From Halicephalobus mephisto (lineage: Eukaryota > Nematoda > Chromadorea > Rhabditida > Panagrolaimidae): DNA of 64,000 nucleotides. Below the pieces are notes generated by a model. That model did not search any database and had not been told where the DNA came from. It worked only from the letters and a program-made list of their open reading frames with translations. The translations under genes and the position numbers were made by a program. Every line of letters begins with the position of its first letter. Within the stretch, counting starts at the first letter, position 1. This document shows positions 46,500 through 56,342 of this stretch, one piece after another. The stretch lies in assembly GCA_009193035.1 (NCBI GenBank), contig SWDT01000086.1, forward strand, positions 248,001-312,000. The letters are read 5' to 3'.

Positions 46500-48570
46500 T
46501 ATATTTTAAAAATTTCTTAAATCAAAAATTCTAATTTTAGATGACTTCGAACAAAAGTTAAATTTTTCGTTCGAAAGTTCCTAAACGAATTTTTCGTTTT
46601 TTTTTAGTCTTTGTTCTAAGTCAATTTTTTGCTTAAATTAAATTACTTTTTTCCATTTTTTCATAAAGATACTTACTTTGACGTGTAGTGATTCTAAAAA
46701 TGTGAAAATCAATGAAAAATAAAAAAGAATTTAAAAATATTTAAATATTTAAAAAAATTAAAGATTTTTAAAGATTTTAAATATTTTTAAAAATTTTAAA
46801 TATTTTTTTTATTCAAATATTTTTAAAAATTTTAAATATTTTTTTAATTTGAATATTTTTTTAAATTTAATTTTTTAAATTTTAAATAGAAAAAGTTTTT
46901 TTTTTAAAATCAACAAAATTTATGTTTTTTTTTTATTTATGAAAGAACATTTTTTGAAGGAAACACGTCAGCTCCGGATTACCTACAAAAAAGGCCGAAT
47001 TTCCGTTCGAGATCCGCTAAACCAATTTTTATTTTTTTTTGTTTCTTATTCGAGGTCAATTTTGCATAAAATTCAATTACTTTTCGCTGTTTTATGAAGA
47101 TAGATATTTGATTTTAAATTTAATAATTCTAAAAATACGAAAATTTAAAAATTTAATTTTCTCTGTCCTGAGTGGAAATTTCGGAATTTTTGTAAAAATA
47201 ATTTTTAAATTCATAAATAAAAAATTTTTAAATTTAAAAATTTTATTTTTTTGGTCCTGAGTGGAAATTTTGGAATTTTTATAAAAATAATTTTAAAATT
47301 AATAAATAAAAAATTTTTAAATATAAAAATTTAATTTTTTTGGGTTAAGTGGAAATTCCGAATTTTTATAAAAATAATTTTAAAATTAATAAATAAAAAA
47401 ATTTTTAAATATAAAAATTCAGTTTTTTTGGTCCTGAGTGGAAATTTCGGAATTTTTAGAATTTTATTTTTAAAAAAATATAATTTTATATGAAATTGAA
47501 AAATAAATTTTTTGCGTCTTGAACCGGAATTTTTAAGTTTTTATTTTTTTAAACTTTATTTTTTTTAAAAATTTAAATTTTTATTAGTCTGAAAAAATTT
47601 GTTTTTTTAAATTAAAAATGAGTCCCTGATTTTTTAATTTTTTAAATTGCTTTATATTTTATTTATTCCAAATCTTCTTATTCGAGTTTTTCGACCTCGA
47701 TAAATCCAATGAAATCTAAATGAGTCATTGAATAATTAAATCTTTTGAAAAAAGTTTTTATTTCAGATTCCAGGAATACGGTAGTCCGTTAATTCCTCAG
47801 TATACTCTAAAAGGTTTATTTGGGAATTTTATAAAAGTAAACATGTTTGGTAATTAAAAATTCAGAAAATAAAAAATCTAAAAAAATAAAAAAACTTTGA
47901 AAATTTAAAAAAATAAAAAACTTTAAAAATTTAAAATTTAAAAAAATAAAAAACTTTAAAAATTTAAAAAAATAAAAAAATAAAAAATTTAATAATTTTA
48001 AAAATAAAAAACTTTAAAAATTTAATAATTTTAAAAATTCAAAATTTTGAAAATTTTAATTAAAAAAAAATAAATAATTTGAAAGTTTTAAATTTGAAAA
48101 TAAAAAAGGTAATTTTTCACAAATGAGATTAATGTACAAAATTAGAATTTTATTAAAAATTAAGTAGTTAATTTAAATGTTTGGTTATTTTTGGATTGAA
48201 TTTAAGGTTTAAAAATCGATTATAATTTTTATTAAAATTATCGAAAGAAAAGTAAATTTAAAATTATTTTTCACGTTTTTATTTTAAAAAAAAATTTAAT
48301 TCATATTTAAAAATAAATATTGTAATTTTCGTGGTGAGAGTAAATTTAAATTTTTTTAAAAAGTTTAACTAATTTTTGAATAAAAATAAAAATATTATAA
48401 TTTTTAAAAATTTTTTTGACGAAGATAAATTTAAAATTAATTTTCATTTTTTTTAAAAAGTTTAACTAATTTTTGAATAAAAATAAAAATATTATAATTT
48501 TCAAAAATTTCCATGACGAAGATAAATTTAAAATTATTTTTTTAAATTTAAATTTTTATATTTTTAATTT
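46500..48570. repeat. AT-rich repeats, including GTCCTGAGTGGAAATTT arrays
   Basis: 46.5-47.1 kb: diverged copies of a block with CGTTCGA...AACGAATTTTTCGTTTTTTT also seen at 45.54 kb. 47.16-47.53 kb: four units of about 90 bp with GGTCCTGAGTGGAAATTTCG. 47.86-48.10 kb: AAAAATAAAAAACTTT microrepeats. 48.28-48.55 kb: about 110-bp units with TGACGAAGATAAATTTAAAA. No gene seen. Confidence 0.65.
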
Positions 48571-48800
48571 ATCTATTATGTTTTATTTTTTTTATCGTAC
48601 TTCCTCGATTTTCGAATTTAGTTTAATTTACTCAATTTTCCGGGTTTTTATATTCCCGAAAAAAAAAATTACGTTTGCCTTTGAAAACATTTTTCAACTT
48701 AAAGCAACATTTTTTTTATTCTTTCTATTTTCGAAATATAAAAAAACTAATTTAATTTTACATTAAATATTCACCAGAAGCAAAGCAGTTTGTCTTCCAG

Positions 48801-48825
48801 AAGCCTCTTCGGTTGAGGTCTTTAG
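48801..48825 (+). other. Possible 25-bp micro-exon
   Basis: A GC-rich 25-bp block lies between a strong acceptor (TTTGTCTTCCAG) and a strong donor (TTTAG|GTAAGC). It is the best splice-site pair in this AT-rich stretch, 2.8 kb upstream of the potassium channel. Its phase does not join directly to the channel's first coding exon. Confidence 0.2.
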
Positions 48826-48914
48826 GTAAGCCTACAGTGCATCATTGACGATTCTGGGATTTCTCGGAATTTTTTAAACGCTTCTGCAATTTTTTAGAAT
48901 CCTACAAATAATAA

Positions 48915-50850
48915 ATTACATAATTTCCGGTCTCAGCTGGAAAGTTTAGAAACTCCTCTCGAGATAAATTTTTGGAAATTTTAGTTTAAATATTTTTAAT
49001 TTTTGAACTTTTTTGAATCCTACAAATAATAAATTACATAATTTTTGGTCTTAGCTGGAAAGTTTAGAAACTCCTCTCGAGATAAGTTTTTGGAAATTTT
49101 AGTTTAAATATTTTTAATTTTTGAATTTATGATTTTTGAACTTTTTTAGAATCATAAAAATAATGAATTACATAATTTCCGGTCTTAACTGGAAAGCTCA
49201 GAAATTCCTTTCGAGATATTTTTTGAAGTTTTAGTTTAAATATTTTTAATTTTTGAATTTATGATTTTTGAACTTTTTTGAATCATAAAAACAATAAATT
49301 ATATAATTTCCGGTCTTAGCTGGAAAGTTTAAAAATTCCTCTCGAGACATTTTTTTGAAGTTTTAGTTTAAATATTTTTAATTTTTGAACTTTTTTGAAT
49401 CATAAATATTTTAAATTATGCAATTTTTGATCTTAATTGCGGAATTTTAAACATTTTCGTCGAAAAATTTCTTTGGAAATTTCTTTGGAAATTTTGGTTT
49501 AAATATTTTTCGATTTTTTAATAAATGCGATTTATTGAATCTCATTACGGACAGAACCACGTGAATGTTAAATTTAATTATTATTTTTTTCAACAACAAA
49601 ATTTTGGAAATTTTTGTGAAATCATTTTTTTGGAATTTTGTAGCTACCATTTTTATCTTCATTTACATATAATTTAGGAATTCCTAAAGTCACGTAAAAT
49701 CGAAATTTCTCGATTTTCTGTCTCGACCGGAAAAGTCGAAAATCGTGTTAAAAATGTTTTCAGAAATTTGAAAGAATTATTTTTGGCTTCAAAACACAAT
49801 TTAGAACTTAATAAAATTACATAAATTTAAATTTCTACAATCTGGTCTCAAGTGGAAAATTTTGGAAATTCGTGTAGAAACTATTTTTTTTATTTTTTTA
49901 TTACAATGTGATCTAGAATCTTACAAAATCATGTAAATTTTTATTTTCTTTATTTTTGGTCTCAAGTGGAAAATTTCAAAAAGTCGTGCTAGGACCATTT
50001 TATTCAGATTTTTTGTTACAATGTGATCTAGAATCTTACGAAATTATGTAAATTTTAATTTCCTTTGTTTTTGGTCTTAAGTGGAAAATTTCGAAAATTC
50101 GTGTTAGGACCATTTTTAAGAAATTTAACTACAGGAATTTCTTCTCTATTACTGTAGCATTTAAAATTTTTCGAAATTGTTTAAACTTTAATTTTCTCTA
50201 TTTCTGGTCTCAAGTGGAAAATTTCAAAAAGTCGTGTTAGGACCACTTTATTTAGATTTTTTATTACAATGTGATCTAGAATCTTACGAAATTATGTAAA
50301 TTTTAATTTCCTTTGTTTTTGGTCTCAAGTGGAAAATTTCGAAAATTCGTGTTAGGACCACTTTATTCAGATTTTTTATTACAATGTGATCTAGAATCTT
50401 ACGAAATCGTGTAAATTTCAATTTCCTCTTTTTTGGTCTCAAGTGGAAAATTTCAAAAAGTCGTGCTAGGACCACTTTTTTTATTTTTTTATTACAATGT
50501 AATTTAGAATCTTACGAAATCGTTTAAACTTTAATTTCCTCTTTTTTGGTCTCAAGTGGAAAATTTCAAAAAGTCGTGTTAGGACCATTTTTAAGAAATT
50601 TAACTACAGGAATTTCTTCTCTGTTACTGTAGCATTTAAAATCCTTCGAAATCAAGTTGACCTTAAATTCCTCTATCTTTGGTCTCAAGTGGAAAATTTC
50701 GAAAATTCGTGTTAGGACCACTTTATTTAGATTTTTTGTTACAATGTAATCTAGAATCTTACAAAATCGTTTAAACTTTAATTTCCTCTTTTTTGGTTTC
50801 AAGTGGAAAATTTCAGAAATTCTCGTTAAAACGATTTTCAAAAATTTTTC
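48915..50850. repeat. Long arrays with GGTCTCAAGTGGAAAATTT-type core
   Basis: 48.92-49.45 kb: five units of about 110-130 bp with CCGGTCTTAGCTGGAAAGTT and ATTCCTCTCGAGATA. 49.70-50.83 kb: about nine units of 100-120 bp with GGTCTCAAGTGGAAAATTTC, GTCGTGTTAGGACCAC and ACAATGTGATCTAGAATCTT. Minus-strand frames here are artefacts. Confidence 0.85.
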
Positions 50851-50899
50851 TGCAAATTTTTTTACAATAATACAATTTTCAAAAACTTGGAGTTCCAGT

Positions 50900-51060
50900 T
50901 GTTTGATTTTTAAAGCTTTGCAGATTCCACTTTTGCCAATTTTAAAAGTGCTTTTCTTCGAAACAAATCTTGAAAATTGCAACTCCACTTTTGAGTAAAT
51001 GATTTATTTTCGGCACGAGATCGAAAGTGCCGGAGGCGGGGCCAAGGAACATCCCAGAAT
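50900..51060. promoter_or_regulatory. GC-rich patch upstream of the potassium channel
   Basis: Non-repetitive block with CGGCACGAGATCGAAAGTGC and CGGAGGCGGGGCCAAGG, 530-690 bp upstream of the channel ATG. Promoter role inferred from position and composition only. Confidence 0.3.
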
Positions 51061-51589
51061 TCTTTTATCACTTTTTCCGTTTTTATTGCTTTAAAAAAAA
51101 GTTGTTTCAATTAATTTTATTTTTTTAAAAAAGTTGACTTTTTGATCGAAAATTCCAAAAATTAAATTTTTTTGAAAATTCTGAATTTAAATAATTTTTA
51201 AAATTTTCAAAAACTTTTATTTGATTCAAAATTTGGATTTTTAAGAATTTTTAATTTTTCCAAAAAGCCGGAAAATAAAAATTATTTATAATTTTAATTT
51301 TAAAAATAAAATTCAGTTTGGTCTCGAAGCGAATATTTGAAAGTTCAGAAACTTTGATTTTCAAAGTTGTTGATTTCTCGTGAAAATTTTATTTTCTAAA
51401 ATTATTTTAAAATTTTCTAATTTTTAAAATTTTTTATTTTTTTAAAATTTTCTTATTTTTTTTGAATTTTCTTATTTTTTATTTTTTAAAATTTTCTTAT
51501 TTTTTATTTTTATTTTTATTTTTTTAATTTTTAATTTTTTTAATTTTTTTAATTTTTTTAATTTTCTTATTTTTTTATTTTTTCAGAAT

Positions 51590-54500
51590 ATGGAACAGGG
51601 ACTTCCTGATTCCAACGCTGTTCCACTTTTGCAGTCTTCAGAATCCTCAGAAAAACCTAATTTTTCCGAAGCAAATTCGACTACTTCGGAAGAATTCATA
51701 AAAGTCAACGTCGGAGGCTCATCTTACTTCCTGAAGGCTTCTACAGTAAGAACCCGGCTTCCGGACACGAAACTCGCCAGATTCGTCCAGTGTTCTCACG
51801 AAGCTCGATTATGTCTTTGTGACGCTTATTTTGTGGTACTTTTTCTTTTATACTATTTTCATCAAAGTTGAGGATCGAAATTTAGACTTTTCGCGGTAGG
51901 ACGAGATTTTTGAAATTCAGACTTTTCGCGGTAGGACATGATTTTCGAAATTCAGACTTTTCGCGGTAGGACGTAATTTTTGAAATTTATAATTTTCGTA
52001 CTAGAAGATAGGTTTCAAGTTTTTGATTTTTCGCGGTAGGACATGACTTTTGAAATTTAGACTTTTCGCGGTAGGACACGATTTTTGAAATTTACAATTT
52101 TCGTGCTAGGACATAGCTTTCAAGTTTTTAACTTTTTGAGCTAAGATCAGATTTTCGAAATTCAGACTTTTCGCGTTGAGACACGACTTTAGAGTCATAA
52201 TTTTCTTTTAAAAATTCAAATAAGGTTTATTAATTCAAATAAGAGTTTCGAAATAGAAAAATTCGAAAATGTTGTTTTAGATCGAAAAATCTAAATTTCG
52301 ACTTTCAACTTTGATTATCAATTTTTGTAAAAAAAACTTTGATTACGGTAATGGAGGTTTTTTTTCAGGACTCGAATGAATACTATTTCGAAAGACCTCC
52401 GAAACTTTTCGACACAATTTACAAGTACTACGCAACCGGAGTCCTCCACCGACCCCTGGATGTCTGCGAAGTCGAATTCTACGCCGAACTCGCCTTCTGG
52501 AGGATCCCCGAAACCCAGATTAGTCCTTGTTGCTGGCCAAGAGTCAATCAACTGTATGTCAATTTTCTTAATTAAAAAATCGATTTTTTTATTCTGAGTT
52601 GGAATTCTACAGAAACTTGGAATTTTTCCAGAATCCAGTGAATAATTCTTCACTTTTCAAGAATCTTAAAGAAGCTTCTACAATTCAGAAGGAAAATCTG
52701 AAATCTTTCAAAAGATCATATAAGCTTCTAAAATCACGTTGAAGTTGTTAAAATTTCCGAGAATCTGTTTCAAATTTTTCACATTTCAGTATACGATTCC
52801 GAATCTTTCGAAAATCTCATAAATTTTCAGAATCCTGTAGAATCTGAAATTTTTCGCATTTCAGTATACGATTCCGAATCTTTCAAAAATCTCATAAATT
52901 TTCAGAATCCTATGTAAATTTTCGAAATTATTCAGAATCATGTAAAATTTGAAGTTTTCTACATTTCAGTATACGATTCTGAATTCTTCCAGAATCATAA
53001 AAATTTCTAGAATTTTTGAAAATTTCACTGAAGCCTCTGGAAATTTAAAAAAATTTAGAAAATAAAAAATTTTAAAGTTTTTATTTTAAAGAAATTTAAA
53101 AAATAAAAAATTTCAAAGTTTTTTATTTTTAAAATATTTTTTATTTTTAAAGTATTTTTTATTTTTAAAATATTTTTTATTTTTTATTTTTAAAATATTA
53201 TTATTCAAGGGGACAGTCCGGTGTCGGACATCAAGGAAGTTCTAAGACCGGCAAGTGAGTAGAGTGGTCTCCCCGAGAGTGAAACCTTATTTTTCCCAAA
53301 AAGTGTGAATCTAACTTTTATCCAAAAAAAATAAATTTAAAAAAATTCTAAACATAATAAAAACTACAGTAATTACAGTTCGGACAGCTTAGATGACTTG
53401 ACGCTGAATTCGAAAAAAAGAAGCACGACTTCAGAATCCTTGAAGGAAAGGATCTACAGATTCACAGAAGGCGACGGGAGTTTCCCTTCTACAGTATTCA
53501 CTTCCTTGAGTATCTGCTTCGTTCTGATTTCTGTCCTCGGGCTGATCCTGGGCTCCATCCACGAGTTCCAGGTCCCGATCCAGAAAAAAGGCAACATCAG
53601 CAAAAGGGTCATCGTCACCGAAAAAAGTCCGTTTTTAATTTTTTTCTGAAACTATCTGTTTTTATTTTTTCTTTTTCTTTCAGATGAATCCGTCTATCCA
53701 ACTCTTCCAGGTAATTTGTGTTGTGGTTACTGTAGCCTAAATTCCAGATTTAACACGATCGATGTTCTTTGATTTTATTTTTTTCAAATATCAGAATCCT
53801 CTGAATTTCCGAATTTTTCAGAATCTTCTGAAATATTTTCAAAATCCAATCGGTGTTTTTTAAAAGTTTTTAAATTAAATTCTAAAATTTCTTAAAAGAT
53901 TCTAGAAGTTTTCAGAAAATTTTTAAAATTCTTACAAGATTCTAAAAGTTCTTAGAAAATCCTAAAATTTTTTACAAGATTCTAGAAGTTTTCAGAAAAT
54001 TCTAGAAGTTCTTAAAAGATTCTAGAAGTTTTCAGAAAATTTTAAAAATTCTCAGAAAATTCTAAAATTTCTTACAAGATTCTAAAAATTCTCAGAAAAT
54101 TTTTAAAATTCTTAGAAGATTCTAAAAATTTTCAGATTTTAGAAGTTCTTAGAAAATTTTAAAAATTCTCAGAAGATTCTGAAATTTCTATTAGGAGATT
54201 TCCGTAACAATGTTTGCTTCTTATTTCACAATTATTTCGTTATTTAAAATAGTTTTAAATTGAAATGACTTCAGATGCGACTTCTCCGGACGTCATCTGG
54301 GAACCCCACCCGGCCTTCAACTACCTGGAGACGACGTGTATCGTGTGGTTCACGATCGAGTACCTTCTGCGATTCTGCGTCGCTCCGAAGAAGTTGTCGT
54401 TCGTTTTCGAACTTTTGAACATTGTTGATCTCATCGCGATTCTGCCGTTCTATCTGGAGATGGGTCTTTTTCTTTTCGGATTTGACAGTTCTAGTTTGTC

Positions 54501-55404
54501 CGACATCAAAGGGGCTTTCCTCGTCGTCAGAATCCTCAGAGTTCTCAGAGTCGTCAGAATCCTCAAACTCGGCAGATACAGTAGCGGCATGAGGACGTTT
54601 GCTCTGACTTTGAAAAGTTCAGCAAGACAATTGGGAATGATGGGAATGGTACTCTGTACCGGAGTCGTTTTTTTCTCCACCCTCATATACTACGTCGAAA
54701 AAGACGAATTAGAAACCCCCTTCACCTCCATCCCTGCTGCCTTCTGGTTCGTCCTCGTCACCATGACCACCGTGGGGTACGGTGACTCTGTCCCCATCAC
54801 AACCGGTAAAACTTTGATTTTTTTAATTTTGCAAAATTAAACTTTTTTTGAAATTTAAAAATTTTTCGAATTTCATAATTTTTTAATTTTTCGAAATTTA
54901 TAATTTTTAAAAATTTTTTTAATTTTATAATTTTATAGTTTTTTTAAATTTTTTTAAATTTTATAATTTTTTAAATCTTTTTAAATTTTATAATTTTATA
55001 ATTTTTCAAATTTTTTAATTTTCCGAAATTTATAATTCTTAAAAATTTTTTTAATTTTACAATTTTTTATTTTTATAATTTTTAAATTTTATAATTATAT
55101 AATTTTTTGAATTTTTTAATTTTTCGAAATTTATAATTTTTAAAAATTTTTTTAATTTTACAATTTTTTATTTTTTGAATATTCAGCGGGGAAACTGATC
55201 GCGAGTGGAGCCATTGTGAGCGGTGTTCTGGTGCTTGCCTTGCCCATCACGATCATCGTCGATAATTTTATGAAAGTTTCTGGTAATCATCAGCCAGGAA
55301 TGTTTGGAAATATGCATCAACCGGCTCCTCGATCTTCTTCCATGAAACTTGATTCCCAACCCGGTTCTCCGACTTCTAAGAAGCCTATTAATTCTGCCGC
55401 TTGA
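51590..55404 (+). CDS. Voltage-gated potassium channel alpha subunit, Shab (Kv2)-related
   Basis: Tetrameric plasma-membrane K+ channel. Exons 51590-51835, 52369-52553, 53210-53254, 53379-53626, 53684-53710, 54275-54805 and 55187-55404 join in frame to 499 residues. Two exons are only 45 and 27 bp. The T1 domain starts VNVGGSSYFLKASTVRTRLP and ends with an exact HX5CX20CC, the zinc-binding signature of non-Shaker Kv channels; ISPCCWPR also fits Kv2. S1 has FVLISVLGLILGSI, S2 VWFTIEYLLRF, S3 NIVDLIAILPFYLE. S4 has regularly spaced Arg (VVRILRVLRVVRILKLGR). The pore has TMTTVGYGD. S6 has VLALPITIIVDNF, so the PxP hinge is PIT. The cytoplasmic tail is short (about 45 residues). ATG follows TTTCAG by two bases. 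AATAAA is at 55507. Confidence 0.93.
51870..52195. repeat. ~47-bp repeat in channel intron 1
   Basis: Six or seven units of GACTTTTCGCGGTAGGACAT followed by GATTTTTGAAATT, with some units diverged to TCGTGCTAGGACATAG. Confidence 0.8.
52600..53060. repeat. Degenerate repeat in channel intron 2
   Basis: Units of about 60-120 bp with TTTCAGTATACGATTCCGAA (52786, 52860, about 52966) and AATCTCATAAATTTTCAGAA. Low-complexity TTTTTATTTTTAAA follows to 53.2 kb. Confidence 0.7.
53820..54190. repeat. ~20-bp repeat built on TTCTAGAAGTTTTCAGAAAA in channel intron 5
   Basis: About fifteen units with a spacing near 20 bp; TTCTAGAA occurs at 53980, 54000 and 54020. The inverted TTC/GAA pairing resembles heat-shock-element half sites. 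Confidence 0.75.
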
Positions 55405-55506
55405 ATCCTCAAGAGGTGCTGTCCCTACCCCGAGCTCTCCCATACGAGTCCCCCTTCGAATCAATCCACTATTTCATTTACTTTCATTTTTGTACAACTT
55501 GCCATC

Positions 55507-55512
55507 AATAAA
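55507..55512 (+). terminator. Polyadenylation signal AATAAA of the potassium channel
   Basis: Canonical AATAAA about 100 bp after the stop codon at 55404, in a T-rich 3' untranslated context. Confidence 0.6.
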
Positions 55513-55534
55513 CCCTCAGAATCAATGAATAAAA

Positions 55535-55790
55535 ATGTTCAAGAAATTCGCGTTAAAACAACTTTGTAAAATTTTCAACTTTCCTACAGTATGATTTTAG
55601 AAAACTTTGGAAATTCGTGTTAAAACAACGTTGTAAAATTTTCAACTTTCCTACAGTATGATTTTAGAAAACTTTGAAAATTCGTGTTAAAACAACTTTG
55701 TGAAATTTTTAACTTTCCTACAGTATGATTTTTTAATTTCTTCTAACTCTGAAAATTCGTGTTGAAATAGCTTTGTAGTAACTTTTTTAA
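55535..55790. repeat. ~67-bp tandem repeat
   Basis: Three copies plus a fourth, diverged one, of AATTCGTGTTAAAACAACTT then CAACTTTCCTACAGTATGAT. The AATTCGTGTTAAAAC part resembles the second half of the desert core. Confidence 0.8.
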
Positions 55791-55859
55791 ACAACTTTAC
55801 ATCTGCTATATAGTATTCTAAAAATTATTTTAGGTAAGTTTATGTTTTAATAAAGTTTT

Positions 55860-55975
55860 GATATAAAATGTAACACAATCGTCACTTTTTTCATGAATAT
55901 TTGAAATTTGTGACGAAAATTAAAAAATAATAATGACGATTTTGATTTGTTAAAAGTTACTTTTTGTGCGTAGAT
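55860..55975. mobile_element. Remnant of the ACACAAAAAGTAACTTT inverted-repeat family
   Basis: Contains TGTAACACAATCGTCACTTT, GTGACGAAAATTAAAAAATA and the end AAAAGTTACTTTTTGTGCGT, as in the copies at 9.2-9.6 kb. The left terminus is not recognisable. Confidence 0.6.
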
Positions 55976-56080
55976 TTTATTATTTTTTTATAAATGTTTT
56001 TTTGTAAAATTCTAACTTTAAAATTGGAATATAAATACTCGAGACAGAAATGTCACATAACCGATTTGACTTTTTCGAAG

Positions 56081-56293
56081 ATACCTGAGGCCGAAAACAA
56101 AACCACGGCCAAAGGACAGAACGAACGATCACGGAAAACAAGGTCAATGTCGGTCAGATCGACGACCTTCAAAGTGAGCAATTCCGTGTGTTCAGACCAT
56201 TCGAAATACAGGTAAGAAAAAAATTATACAAGGGAAAATTTATTTGTAGACAATTCTTGTTTTGACAGTCCACTTAAAATTTTCCTCGGGTGA
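56081..56293 (+). CDS. Probable alternative last exons of the potassium channel
   Basis: Exon 56081-56211 (acceptor TTTTTCGAAG, donor ACAG|GTAAGA) and exon 56269-56293 (acceptor TTTTGACAG) read in one frame. They begin IPEAENKTTAKGQNERSRK, continue with a Ser/Arg-rich stretch (RKTRSMSVRSTTF), and end SPLKIFLG then TGA. The first exon is phase 0, and the channel's last exon has a phase-0 GTTTCT after NFMK (55275). Joining them would replace the normal tail with one of about 53 residues typical of a channel cytoplasmic tail. This is inferred. The alternative is an unrelated small gene or 5' exons of the SDR. Confidence 0.45.
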
Positions 56294-56342
56294 TCGATTT
56301 TTTACAATTATTTTATTCTTTAGAAAAATCAGAATATTCAAA

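Noticed and set aside
48473..48766. 97-codon plus frame rich in Ile, Phe and Lys
   Set aside because: Composition is that of AT-rich DNA; no motif or splice context.
50284..51110. Minus-strand frames of 63-140 codons
   Set aside because: They read the GGTCTCAAGTGGAAAATTT array in reverse and repeat the same peptide.
52318..52653. 111-codon minus frame opposite channel exon 2
   Set aside because: The plus strand carries the T1 zinc motif in frame; the minus frame is a shadow.
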